From assembly GCA_002344965.1 (NCBI GenBank), contig DDUU01000046.1, positions 1 through 64,000 of the forward strand: 64,000 nt of DNA, written 5' to 3'. This document shows, one piece after another, positions 42,884 through 51,016 of the stretch; within the stretch, counting starts at the first letter, position 1; the number at the start of each line of letters is the position of its first letter. The position numbers and the translations under genes were made by a program. A model generated the notes under the pieces. The model made no database searches, was not told the origin of the DNA, and saw only the letters and a program-made list of their open reading frames with translations. Origin of the DNA: Candidatus Tepidiaquacellales bacterium UBA2330. Lineage in GTDB: Bacteria > Bacteroidota > Ignavibacteria > Tepidaquicellales > Tepidaquicellaceae.

Positions 42884-44308
42884 TTAAAACGCTTCTTTAG
42901 AAAAGAGAACTTCTTTAATAGTTTTAAAAATAATCTTAATATCGAAAGCAATTGACCAATTTTCAATGTAATAAATATCATAATCAATTCTGGTCTGCAT
43001 GGAAGAGTCCGTTCCCCTCAGTCCGCTGACCTGCGCCCATCCTGTCATTCCGCCTTTTACACGGTGTCTTTCCAGATATTTCTGAATTGAATGCTTCATC
43101 GTATTTATAAAAAATTCTCTTTCCGGACGCGGACCGACTATGCTCATATTGCCGATAAGAACATTATAAAACTGCGGCAGCTCGTCAAGACTGTATTTCC
43201 TGAGAGTTCTCCCGATTGAAGTATATCTGTCATCATCTCTGGTTGTCATCTGCGGTCCCCTTTTCTCCGCGTCAATCTTCATGGATCTGAATTTTAGCAT
43301 AATAAATTTTTGTCCGTCGAGTCCTACACGCTCCTGATTGTAAAACAGCGGACCTTTTGAAGTAACTTTAACAAGAATACCAATTATCAGCATTACCGGA
43401 AAAAGGAAGATCAGAGCAAGAGATGAAACAACAATATCAAAAACCCTTTTAGTAAATCTGTTCCATACATTCATCGGCATGGATTTAAGTTTCATAAAAG
43501 GAATGCCGTCAACTTCTTCGATACGCAGTCTGCTTGTCATCATATCAATAAAATCAGGCGCATACATAAATTCAATATTCTTGCCTTCGCATATTTTAAA
43601 CAGATTATATAATGTATCATGATTTGCCGAAGGAATGGAAATAAAAATTTTTTCAATGTTCAGTTTTGAAATAAGTCCGGGTATTAATTCGTAATTTCCC
43701 AGATGATTTTTCCCGTTCATTGATCCTGTTATGTTTTCGTCAATCGAAAAATATCCTATGACATTATAACCTGTAAATTTATGACTTGAAAAGTTCTCAT
43801 AGATCTTATCTGCCATCTGATTAGTCCCGAGGATTGCGACATTACTCACGCCTTTATTTTTATTATACAGATTCTTTTCAATCTTCAGCATGAAATATCT
43901 ACCGGCAGTAACAAACACTATTGATAATAGCCAGACCAGTGAAAACACAAGTCTTGAATATGGGAAATCGCCTTTTAGAATAAAGACAAGACCCATTGCA
44001 ATCAGAACGCCGATGGAGATGCATTTAATGATTACAAATAATTCATCCATTACAAAAACAGACCTTTTTAATCTGTACATTTTTCTCGACTGGAAAATGA
44101 TTATCCAGATAGGAATTACAATCAGTGAAAACTCAATATATCCTGTAATTTCCGGGATGCCTTTAGTTACTGGAAAGATATTTGTAAAAGGTCTGAAAAA
44201 AAATCTTAACCAGTATGCCGACAAAAATGCGCAGAATATTGATACAGCGTCAGAAAAGACTGTGAGTAACGGGATAATAACCTGTATTTTAGTTGACTTA
44301 TTTTTCAA
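42884..44308 (-). CDS. Polyprenyl glycosylphosphotransferase (WbaP/WcaJ type)
   Basis: The 474-residue protein begins exopolysaccharide or O-antigen units by moving a sugar phosphate to undecaprenyl phosphate. Four or five N-terminal membrane spans (about 10-130) are followed by a Rossmann-like domain (VAILGTNQMADKIYENF), another span and the catalytic bacterial sugar transferase domain: RFTKRVFDIVVSSLAL, FYNQERVGLDG, MLKFRSMKIDAEKRGP, SLDELPQFYNVLIGNMS, VGPRPEREFF, GMTGWAQVSGLRG. All motifs look intact. No other polysaccharide gene is adjacent except the small membrane protein downstream. Confidence 0.92.
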   Translation of the reverse strand: MKNKSTKIQVIIPLLTVFSDAVSIFCAFLSAYWLRFFFRPFTNIFPVTKGIPEITGYIEFSLIVIPIWIIIFQSRKMYRLKRSVFVMDELFVIIKCISIGVLIAMGLVFILKGDFPYSRLVFSLVWLLSIVFVTAGRYFMLKIEKNLYNKNKGVSNVAILGTNQMADKIYENFSSHKFTGYNVIGYFSIDENITGSMNGKNHLGNYELIPGLISKLNIEKIFISIPSANHDTLYNLFKICEGKNIEFMYAPDFIDMMTSRLRIEEVDGIPFMKLKSMPMNVWNRFTKRVFDIVVSSLALIFLFPVMLIIGILVKVTSKGPLFYNQERVGLDGQKFIMLKFRSMKIDAEKRGPQMTTRDDDRYTSIGRTLRKYSLDELPQFYNVLIGNMSIVGPRPEREFFINTMKHSIQKYLERHRVKGGMTGWAQVSGLRGTDSSMQTRIDYDIYYIENWSIAFDIKIIFKTIKEVLFSKEAF

Positions 44309-44384
44309 GATATATGTGCAGAAAACCTGATGTATTTATCAAAAATAAATTATTTGAATGTAATAGAAAACACAAAACTAAATT

Positions 44385-46478
44385 TTAAGCTATATCAGTC
44401 AGATAAAGCGAATCCTTATGATTTTTAAGAAAAGTTTTTTTAATGACTTCATGTTCTTTTTTTCTCAGATGAGGATCCTCCTCAATTATCTTAAACGCAA
44501 TACTCCTTGCAATTTCCAGCACATCTTTATCTTTCTTTAGATCGGTGCTTGAAAAGTTAAGCATCCCGGACTGCCTGATACCGAAGAATTCGCCCGGACC
44601 TCTTATATCCATATCTGCTTCAGCAATTTTAAAACCGTCATTAGAGCTGCAGAGAATGTTCAGCCGCTTTGATGAATCCTCTGAAAGATCTTTTGCTATT
44701 AGAATGCAGTATGACTGATCAGCGCCTCTACCTACTCTTCCCCTGAGCTGATGAAGCTGAGACAGTCCGAATCTCTGTGCTTCTTCAATGATCATTATCG
44801 TAGCATTCGGAATATCAATCCCTACTTCTATTACAGTAGTTGAAACAAGTATATTTAACTCACCGTTTCTGAACTTTTCAGTTTCTTCATCTTTCTCATA
44901 CCAGAGCATTCTTCCGTGAACCATACCGACTTTCAGATCCGGGAATATTTCTTTTTTTAAAAGCTGATAATTCTCTTCGGCAGATTTCAGATCCAGTTTT
45001 TCAGATTCGTCAATTATTGGAAAAATGATATATATCTGTCTTCCTTTTTTAATTTCCGATCTGACGAATTTATAAATAGCCGGTTTATCTTTATCTGATC
45101 TTAAAGCCGTCTTAACGGGTATTCTGTTTTTGGGAAGTTCATCAATCACTGATATATCCAGATCTCCGTAAAAAGTCATTGAGAGAGTTCTTGGTATCGG
45201 CGTTGCCGTCATAACGAGCACATCAGGATTCAGACCTTTTTCTTTTAACTTTGCTCTCTGCATTACACCGAACTTATGCTGCTCATCGATTACAACGAAA
45301 CCCATATTATGATACTTAACATTTTCCTGAATCAGCGCATGAGTTCCGATTATAATGTTTGTTTTTCCTGATTCAATATTCGACAGCAGTTCATCCCTGA
45401 GTTTTTTCTTCTGACCTCCGACCAGCAGACTGACATTAATATTCAGAGGCATGAGCAATTCGGAGATAGTTTTAAAATGCTGCTCGGCAAGCAGTTCTGT
45501 CGGGCACATCAGCGCTGCCTGATAGCCGTTTTCAACGGCTATCAGCATTGAATAGACGGCGACTATAGTTTTCCCGCTGCCGACATCTCCCTGCAGCAGG
45601 CGGTTCATGCACTTATCAGAATTCATATCGAGATAAATTTCATTCATTACTTTTTTCTGCGCATCTGTAAGCTCAAATTTCAGAATGGATTTAAATTTAT
45701 CAGTAATTATGTGAATATCTTTTTTGAATCTGATACCTTTTTTTTCGTTTTGAAGAAACATTTTTTTTAATGCAAGAATCAATTCGAGATAAAACAGTTC
45801 TTCAAACGAGAGTCTTTTTCTTGAAAATTCAACATCAGAAAACTCCAGCGGAAAATTTATTCTGAGCACCGCTTCCTTCTTTCCCGATAGTTTATAAAGC
45901 TTAACAATATCTTCGGGAAGAGTTTCTTCAATATAATCAGGATTGGATTTAAGCAATGTGCTGAAAGCGTTAAAAACTATTTTGGAAAGCAGAAGCGGCT
46001 TGATCCAGGTTTTTTTCAGAACTCCGGAAAGTTCATATACAGGGATGAGATTAAATTTTAAAAAATCCCTGTCAAGAGGATCTGAAGAATTGATTTTGAT
46101 ATGATCTCTGTATGAAATTCTCGGAACGGAAGAGTAATTTTCCTTATCTATTTTAATCCAGAAAACAAAATTCTCATTTAATCTGAACTGTTTTGATCTG
46201 AATTCTGAAGCGCCGAAAATCGGAACTGCAACTGATCCGGTATTATCTTTGAGCACAACTTTAAACGGATGATTACTTTTTCTCGGATGCTCGAGGTCAA
46301 TTACTCTGCCTGAAACAATAACATTTTCATTTATATTAAGCGGAATTTCACGGACATTAATTTTTTTCAGATAGATACGGGGTATAAAATTCAGAAAGTC
46401 GTCAAGAGAAACGATGCCGATTTTCGAAAAAGCTTCAGCTCTTTTTTCCCCGACACCTTTTAAAAATTTAAGATCCAT
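44385..46478 (-). CDS. recG: ATP-dependent DNA helicase RecG
   Basis: The 697-residue protein reverses stalled replication forks and migrates Holliday junctions. It has the wedge OB domain (about 1-160), Walker A LLQGDVGSGKTIVAV, DEQHKFGV, the helicase motif MTATPIPRTLSMTFYGDLD, VSTTVIEVGIDIPNA, LHQLRGRVGRG and the TRG segment near the end (FKIAEADMDIRGPGEFFGIR). Length and motifs are standard. It lies alone between the sugar transferase and a divergent membrane protein. Confidence 0.97.
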   Translation of the reverse strand: MDLKFLKGVGEKRAEAFSKIGIVSLDDFLNFIPRIYLKKINVREIPLNINENVIVSGRVIDLEHPRKSNHPFKVVLKDNTGSVAVPIFGASEFRSKQFRLNENFVFWIKIDKENYSSVPRISYRDHIKINSSDPLDRDFLKFNLIPVYELSGVLKKTWIKPLLLSKIVFNAFSTLLKSNPDYIEETLPEDIVKLYKLSGKKEAVLRINFPLEFSDVEFSRKRLSFEELFYLELILALKKMFLQNEKKGIRFKKDIHIITDKFKSILKFELTDAQKKVMNEIYLDMNSDKCMNRLLQGDVGSGKTIVAVYSMLIAVENGYQAALMCPTELLAEQHFKTISELLMPLNINVSLLVGGQKKKLRDELLSNIESGKTNIIIGTHALIQENVKYHNMGFVVIDEQHKFGVMQRAKLKEKGLNPDVLVMTATPIPRTLSMTFYGDLDISVIDELPKNRIPVKTALRSDKDKPAIYKFVRSEIKKGRQIYIIFPIIDESEKLDLKSAEENYQLLKKEIFPDLKVGMVHGRMLWYEKDEETEKFRNGELNILVSTTVIEVGIDIPNATIMIIEEAQRFGLSQLHQLRGRVGRGADQSYCILIAKDLSEDSSKRLNILCSSNDGFKIAEADMDIRGPGEFFGIRQSGMLNFSSTDLKKDKDVLEIARSIAFKIIEEDPHLRKKEHEVIKKTFLKNHKDSLYLTDIA

Positions 46479-46626
46479 AAAAATTAATGCAGATTAAAAT
46501 ACACAATGCAAATTTATTTAAAAAATATTCTTTGAGTAATGTAATTATAATTCAGCAGTCTTTCATTTTCCCAAAAACCTCTTTATTAAAATTGAATTTA
46601 CTTACACGTTTAATTATTTTATCGCC

Positions 46627-48603
46627 ATGAAAAAAACCAAATCTGTTCAGCAAATCAGAAAGAAGAATGAATCTGCGCAGAGTTACTCGGGATTCGACAA
46701 GCAGACTGATTTAAGCGGATATATCAAGTATCTGATATATTTTGTACTTATTGCGCTGCCTGTTTTTCTTGCGTACAATTATTATTCCAACGCGCTGAAA
46801 GTTAACGGATATAATAGTTTTCAGCTTGATGACGGTTGGATTCATCTGCAGTTTGCAAAAAACCTGGCTGAGTATTTCAGCTTTTCCTATTTTAAAGATG
46901 AAATGGTAACAGCCGGCTCGACTTCACCTTTATATACTTTCATAATTGCCATTGGATTTTTAATCACGAATAATGAAATGCTGTTAAGTTATTTTACGGG
47001 CATATTATTTTTTGCATTATCATCGCTGATAATTTTCAAACTGAGCATGAGAGATTTCAGTAAAGATTTTTTGGCTTCGCTGATTTGCGCCGGATTATTT
47101 ATACTGGACAGAATGATGAACTTCATTTCGCTGTCCGGAATGGAAACTACAATGTATGTTTTCATACTTTTGCTTGCAGCGTATTTTTATAAAGAGAGAA
47201 AGACTTATTCGCTTGCGGTATTGCTCGGATTAGTTATCTGGTCGCGTCCTGACGGAGTTGCATTTATTGCAGCGGTGACAGTTGATCTCATACTTGCATT
47301 TTTTTATTTTAAGAATGAAGAAATAAAAAAGATATACACGAAAGACATTTTACTGAAAATGGCTGGAATATTTGTTTTAATTTCCGGGGCTTACTTTCTC
47401 ATGAATTTTATGATATCCGGCTCCCTTTTTCCGAATACATATTCTGCAAAGGTAGCATATTTTTCAGATGTGGAAAAAAAGATTTCATATATTACTGATA
47501 AAGTATTTCCGTTTTTCAGTTCATTAAGCTATTCTTTATATATAGCGGGATTTGCAGCAGCTGTTATAAAATTTGTTTTTGACATAATTAAAAGAAGAAT
47601 TTCTGAAAATTCTTTATATATATTATTCTTCGTGTTCTTTCTTTTGCTGTATATGATAAAACTTCCGGAAGTGAACAGATTCGGAAGATATGTTATGCCG
47701 CTTGTACCGTTTTTTATATTACTTACAGTATCAGGTTACAGGGAGATGTTAATTTTTATCAACAAATTTTTAAAGAATGCTGTTATTCTCCGATTCGTAT
47801 TCATAATTTTTGCCGGAATATTATTTTACCGCAGTATTGAAGATTACGATAATTTTAAAAATTTTTATGCGCAGCAATGTAAGTATATTCACGACAGACA
47901 GGTTAAAACTGCAATGTGGCTGAAGGAAAATACAAAAGAAGATGACATACTCGGAGTTCACGATATCGGCGCTATAGGTTTTTATACCGGAAGAAAACTT
48001 GTGGATGTGGCGGGGCTTGTAACACCGTATTTGAATGAAAGACTTACAGAGAAAAATTACAGTCAGATAATGACTGAGTATCTTAAAGAAAATGGTGTTT
48101 CTTATATTGCCTTTTTAAGGGAATGGTACAGACCGATCAATCAGAAAGCATTATTTAAAACACCTGATAATTCTCCGCAGGAAGTAATGGAAGTTTATAA
48201 ATTCATACCGGACACTACTTATGTAATTTCAAAGGATGCAAATTACATAATGAATAAAGCATTAAGAAACTTAAGCAAAAAAGACGGAAATGATCTTGTG
48301 AACAGCATGAATATGGTGACAGAGCTTGAACCGGAATATGCAGAAGCGTATTATTTAAGAGCTTACGGATATTCACTCTTAAATAATAAATCCAAATATG
48401 AAGAGGATCTTAAGAACACAATAAAGCATTACCCCGGATTTAAAGATGCTCAACTCAATCTCGGTATGTTTCTAATGGAAAACAACAGGTATGTAGAAGC
48501 TGAAGGGCATTTAAAGAAAACACTTGAACTTGATCCGACTAATAAAGCCGTGCAGGATTCGCTGAAAGTGATTGAGGAATTTATAATGAAGGAAAATAAA
48601 TAG
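46627..48603 (+). CDS. GT-C-type membrane glycosyltransferase with C-terminal TPR repeats
   Basis: The 658-residue protein has a short basic N-terminus, then ten or more membrane spans (about 30-400). The first periplasmic loop carries QLDDGWIHLQFAKNLAEYF and AGSTSPLYTFII, a form of the DD/E-x(n)-G-TSPL signature seen in GT-C (ArnT/PMT-like) transferases. A soluble part (MWLKENTKEDDILGVHDIGA, KLVDVAGLVTPYLNE) is followed by two or three TPR units at 550-650 (AEAYYLRAYGYSLLNNKSKY, AEGHLKKTLELDPTNKA). It probably transfers a sugar from a lipid donor to a protein or lipid in the periplasm. Substrate unknown. Confidence 0.7.
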   Translation: MKKTKSVQQIRKKNESAQSYSGFDKQTDLSGYIKYLIYFVLIALPVFLAYNYYSNALKVNGYNSFQLDDGWIHLQFAKNLAEYFSFSYFKDEMVTAGSTSPLYTFIIAIGFLITNNEMLLSYFTGILFFALSSLIIFKLSMRDFSKDFLASLICAGLFILDRMMNFISLSGMETTMYVFILLLAAYFYKERKTYSLAVLLGLVIWSRPDGVAFIAAVTVDLILAFFYFKNEEIKKIYTKDILLKMAGIFVLISGAYFLMNFMISGSLFPNTYSAKVAYFSDVEKKISYITDKVFPFFSSLSYSLYIAGFAAAVIKFVFDIIKRRISENSLYILFFVFFLLLYMIKLPEVNRFGRYVMPLVPFFILLTVSGYREMLIFINKFLKNAVILRFVFIIFAGILFYRSIEDYDNFKNFYAQQCKYIHDRQVKTAMWLKENTKEDDILGVHDIGAIGFYTGRKLVDVAGLVTPYLNERLTEKNYSQIMTEYLKENGVSYIAFLREWYRPINQKALFKTPDNSPQEVMEVYKFIPDTTYVISKDANYIMNKALRNLSKKDGNDLVNSMNMVTELEPEYAEAYYLRAYGYSLLNNKSKYEEDLKNTIKHYPGFKDAQLNLGMFLMENNRYVEAEGHLKKTLELDPTNKAVQDSLKVIEEFIMKENK

Positions 48604-48689
48604 TAATTTTAAGAGAACTTTGATTAAATTCACAAGCAATTGTGTAAATCAATCAATTTTTTCTTTGAGCCGGGACTCTGACATATGGT

Positions 48690-48718
48690 TTGAAATTACA
48701 ATTCAGTTTTATTATCTT
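48690..48718 (+). promoter_or_regulatory. Candidate promoter of tRNA-Ala-rplU-rpmA
   Basis: TTGAAA (48690-48695), a 17-base spacer and TATCTT (48713-48718) lie 23 bases ahead of tRNA-Ala. The -10 box is imperfect, but position and spacing fit a housekeeping promoter. Confidence 0.5.
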
Positions 48719-48741
48719 GCAAGTCATTAAAAAGCTAACGC

Positions 48742-48815
48742 GGGGCTATAGCTCAGTTTGGTAGAGCGTCTGAATGGCATTCAGAAGGTCAGCGGTTCGA
48801 TCCCGCTTAGCTCCA
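48742..48815 (+). tRNA. tRNA-Ala (GGC)
   Basis: A 74-base cloverleaf: acceptor GGGGCTA pairs with TAGCTCC, D arm GCTCAGTTTGG, anticodon stem TCTGA/TCAGA with loop ATGGCAT and anticodon GGC, T arm AGCGGTTCGATCCCGCT. Discriminator A; CCA is only partly matched by the following bases. It lies 41 bases ahead of rplU. Confidence 0.95.
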
Positions 48816-48856
48816 CAGATGTATAGACAAAATAATAAATCAAAAATAATATTAAA

Positions 48857-49165
48857 ATGTTTGCAATAGTTAATATAAAAGGACATCAGTACAGAGTTCA
48901 GGAAAATCAGCAGGTGTTCATACCGAAACTGAAAGATGAGATCGGTTCAAAAGTTACTTTCAGTGACGTATTAATGTTTTCACCTGACGATAAAACTTTT
49001 GAGATCGGCGCGCCAAAGCTTGGAATGACAGTGGAAGCAACGGTCACAGGGCATGTAAAAGATGATAAAGTTATTGTATTCAAAAAGAAAAGAAGAAAAG
49101 GATATAAAGTAAGAAGAGGTCACAGACAGAATTATACACAGATCACTATTGATAAAATCGCATAA
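48857..49165 (+). CDS. rplU: Ribosomal protein L21
   Basis: The 102-residue protein binds 23S rRNA in the large subunit. It shows the typical start MFAIVNIKGHQYRVQENQ, the central GAPKLGMTVEATVTGHVKDD and the basic C-terminal KKRRKGYKVRRGHRQNYTQI. It is followed by rpmA after 60 bases, as in most bacteria. Confidence 0.98.
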   Translation: MFAIVNIKGHQYRVQENQQVFIPKLKDEIGSKVTFSDVLMFSPDDKTFEIGAPKLGMTVEATVTGHVKDDKVIVFKKKRRKGYKVRRGHRQNYTQITIDKIA

Positions 49166-49225
49166 GTAAATACTTCAGAAAGAACAGTAAAATCAATTTT
49201 TAAACAATAAACCAGGAATTCAGAA

Positions 49226-49486
49226 ATGGCACACAAAAAAGGACTCGGAAGTTCTAAAAACGGAAGAGACTCAAATTCAAAAAGACTCGGAGTAAAAAAA
49301 TACGGCGGAGAGTCAGTCATAGCCGGAAACATACTTGTCAGACAAAGAGGTACGAGATATTTACCGGGCGCTAATGTAGGTCTTGGCAAGGATTATACAA
49401 TATTTTCTTTAATAGACGGCAAAGTAAACTTCACAACCAAAAAAGGCAAAAAGACCTTAAATGTAATTCCAAATGAAACTGCCTGA
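49226..49486 (+). CDS. rpmA: Ribosomal protein L27
   Basis: The 86-residue protein has the L27 pattern [60 protein letters not shown]. The N-terminus, which reaches the peptidyl transferase centre, begins directly with AHKKG without the cleaved extension known in Firmicutes. It ends 20 bases before an intrinsic terminator. Confidence 0.98.
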   Translation: MAHKKGLGSSKNGRDSNSKRLGVKKYGGESVIAGNILVRQRGTRYLPGANVGLGKDYTIFSLIDGKVNFTTKKGKKTLNVIPNETA

Positions 49487-49506
49487 TAAATGTTAACAAC
49501 AGTTTT

Positions 49507-49550
49507 AAAGAGGTTATTCTGAGAGATTGGAATAACCTCTTTATTTTTTA
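49507..49550 (+). terminator. Intrinsic terminator after rpmA
   Basis: AAAGAGGTTATTC (49507-49519) and GAATAACCTCTTT (49530-49542) form a 13-bp stem with a ten-base loop followed by ATTTTTTA. It ends the rplU-rpmA transcript ahead of mdh. Confidence 0.9.
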
Positions 49551-49572
49551 TAAATAAATAAATTCAGAATAT

Positions 49573-50508
49573 ATGAAAATCACAGTAGTCGGCGCGGGAA
49601 ATGTAGGAGCTACCTGCGCAAATGTAATAGCTCAGAAAGAATTATCAAATGAAGTGATCCTTCTCGATATTAAGGAAGGAATTGCAGAAGGAAAATCCCT
49701 GGATATATGGCAGACTTCCGGTATTAATAATTATGATACAAGAGTTACCGGCGTAACAAATGATTATACAAAAACCGCAGGATCCGGAGTGGTTGTGATC
49801 ACTTCAGGACTTCCGAGAAAACCCGGAATGAGCAGGGATGATCTTATTTCTACAAATGCAGCAATCGTAAAATCAGTTACGGAAAATGTCATTAAGCATT
49901 CTCCGGATGCGATTATAATCGTAGTATCAAATCCGCTGGATGTAATGACTTACTGCGCTTATTTATCCGCAAACATTCCTTCTGCAAAAGTAATGGGAAT
50001 GGCGGGAATTCTTGACACAGCGAGATACAGAGCATTTCTGGCGGAAGCGCTGGACTGTTCACCTAAAGATATATCCGCAATGCTTCTCGGCGGTCACGGC
50101 GATACAATGGTGCCGCTTCCGAGATATACAACTGTCAGCGGAATTCCTGTTACGGAATTGATAGACAATGCAAAGCTTGACGCAATTGTTGACAGAACAA
50201 AAAAAGGCGGCGGCGAGCTTGTAGCACTTATGGGAACATCAGCATGGTATGCGCCCGGCGCTGCTGCAGCTCAGATGGTTGAATCAATTGTAAGAAATCA
50301 GAAAAGAATTTTTCCGGTCTGCGCATGGCTTCAGGGAGAATACGGAATGAATGATATTTATCTCGGTGTGCCTGTTGTGCTTGGTAAAAACGGGATTGAA
50401 AAAATTATTGAACTGAAACTTAATGATGATGAAACTGCGCTTCTGAAAGATTCAGCTAAAGCTGTCAAAGAAGTGATGAATGTTCTGGATGATCTGAATA
50501 AAAAATAA
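49573..50508 (+). CDS. mdh: Malate dehydrogenase (NAD-dependent)
   Basis: The 311-residue protein interconverts malate and oxaloacetate in the citric acid cycle. It is of the lactate-dehydrogenase-like type: VVGAGNVGATCANVIA with the NAD-binding Asp in VILLDIKEG, the substrate arginines in ITSGLPRKPGMSRDDL and the VSNPLDVMTY segment, MAGILDTARYRAFLA and the catalytic His in LLGGHGDTMVPL. The RKPGMSR loop favours malate. It stands between two terminators as a single gene. Confidence 0.97.
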   Translation: MKITVVGAGNVGATCANVIAQKELSNEVILLDIKEGIAEGKSLDIWQTSGINNYDTRVTGVTNDYTKTAGSGVVVITSGLPRKPGMSRDDLISTNAAIVKSVTENVIKHSPDAIIIVVSNPLDVMTYCAYLSANIPSAKVMGMAGILDTARYRAFLAEALDCSPKDISAMLLGGHGDTMVPLPRYTTVSGIPVTELIDNAKLDAIVDRTKKGGGELVALMGTSAWYAPGAAAAQMVESIVRNQKRIFPVCAWLQGEYGMNDIYLGVPVVLGKNGIEKIIELKLNDDETALLKDSAKAVKEVMNVLDDLNKK

Positions 50509-50529
50509 TTATTGCTTTAATTTTTGCAT

Positions 50530-50569
50530 AAGATCCTGTCTGTTATTTTTCAGACCGGATCTTTTTGTT
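50530..50569. terminator. Intrinsic terminator after mdh, overlapping the next gene's end
   Basis: AGATCC-TGTCTG (50531-50542) pairs with CAGACC-GGATCT (50551-50562) with small internal irregularity, and TTTTTG follows. The stop codon and last codons of the convergent RsbW-like gene lie within it. Confidence 0.75.
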
Positions 50570-50969
50570 TATAGCATTTCAAAACAAACTCCGTACCGGT
50601 TTCAGTCGAGTTGCAGATAAAGTTATCTACCAATGATTTAATTATGAAAATACCTCTTCCGCTTTCTTTAAGAAGGTTATCTTCTGATGTCGGATCCGGT
50701 ACATTTGAAAGTATAAAACCGGCTCCTTCGTCAATGATCCTTACCATGATCTGATCTGAATTATACAATATTTCTGTATAAACTTTTTTATGATGGCTTT
50801 CCTTATTCCCGTGAACTATTGCGTTTATCAGCGCTTCAGAACACGCTATTTTCAGATTAATGAATTTTTCATCTTCAAGTCCGAATTTCTCATTAACCTG
50901 ATCAAGCAAAACTTCAAACTTCACTATTTCATTTCTTTCGCTTTTAAGAGTGAGTATTTCTTTATGCAA
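50550..50969 (-). CDS. RsbW-like anti-sigma factor/serine kinase (HATPase)
   Basis: The 139-residue protein is a stand-alone GHKL ATPase of the RsbW/SpoIIAB type. The N box is LKIACSEALINAIVHGN (about 42-58), the G1 box IIDEGAGF, and the G2 region GRGIFIIKSLVDN. Such proteins phosphorylate an STAS-domain anti-anti-sigma factor and hold an alternative sigma factor, or work in partner-switching systems that control other outputs. No STAS or sigma gene is beside it. It is 47 bases behind the outer-membrane barrel gene, possibly the last gene of that operon. Confidence 0.8.
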   Translation of the reverse strand: MHKEILTLKSERNEIVKFEVLLDQVNEKFGLEDEKFINLKIACSEALINAIVHGNKESHHKKVYTEILYNSDQIMVRIIDEGAGFILSNVPDPTSEDNLLKESGRGIFIIKSLVDNFICNSTETGTEFVLKCYKQKDPV

Positions 50970-51016
50970 TCTGTATTTTTAAATTAATTCTTATTTAACA
51001 AAATATAAAAGATTTT

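Noticed and set aside
42880..42987. Upstream extension of the small membrane protein by 36 residues
   Set aside because: The extension lies wholly within the end of the sugar transferase gene; the ATG at 42879 just behind that gene's stop is the more natural start.
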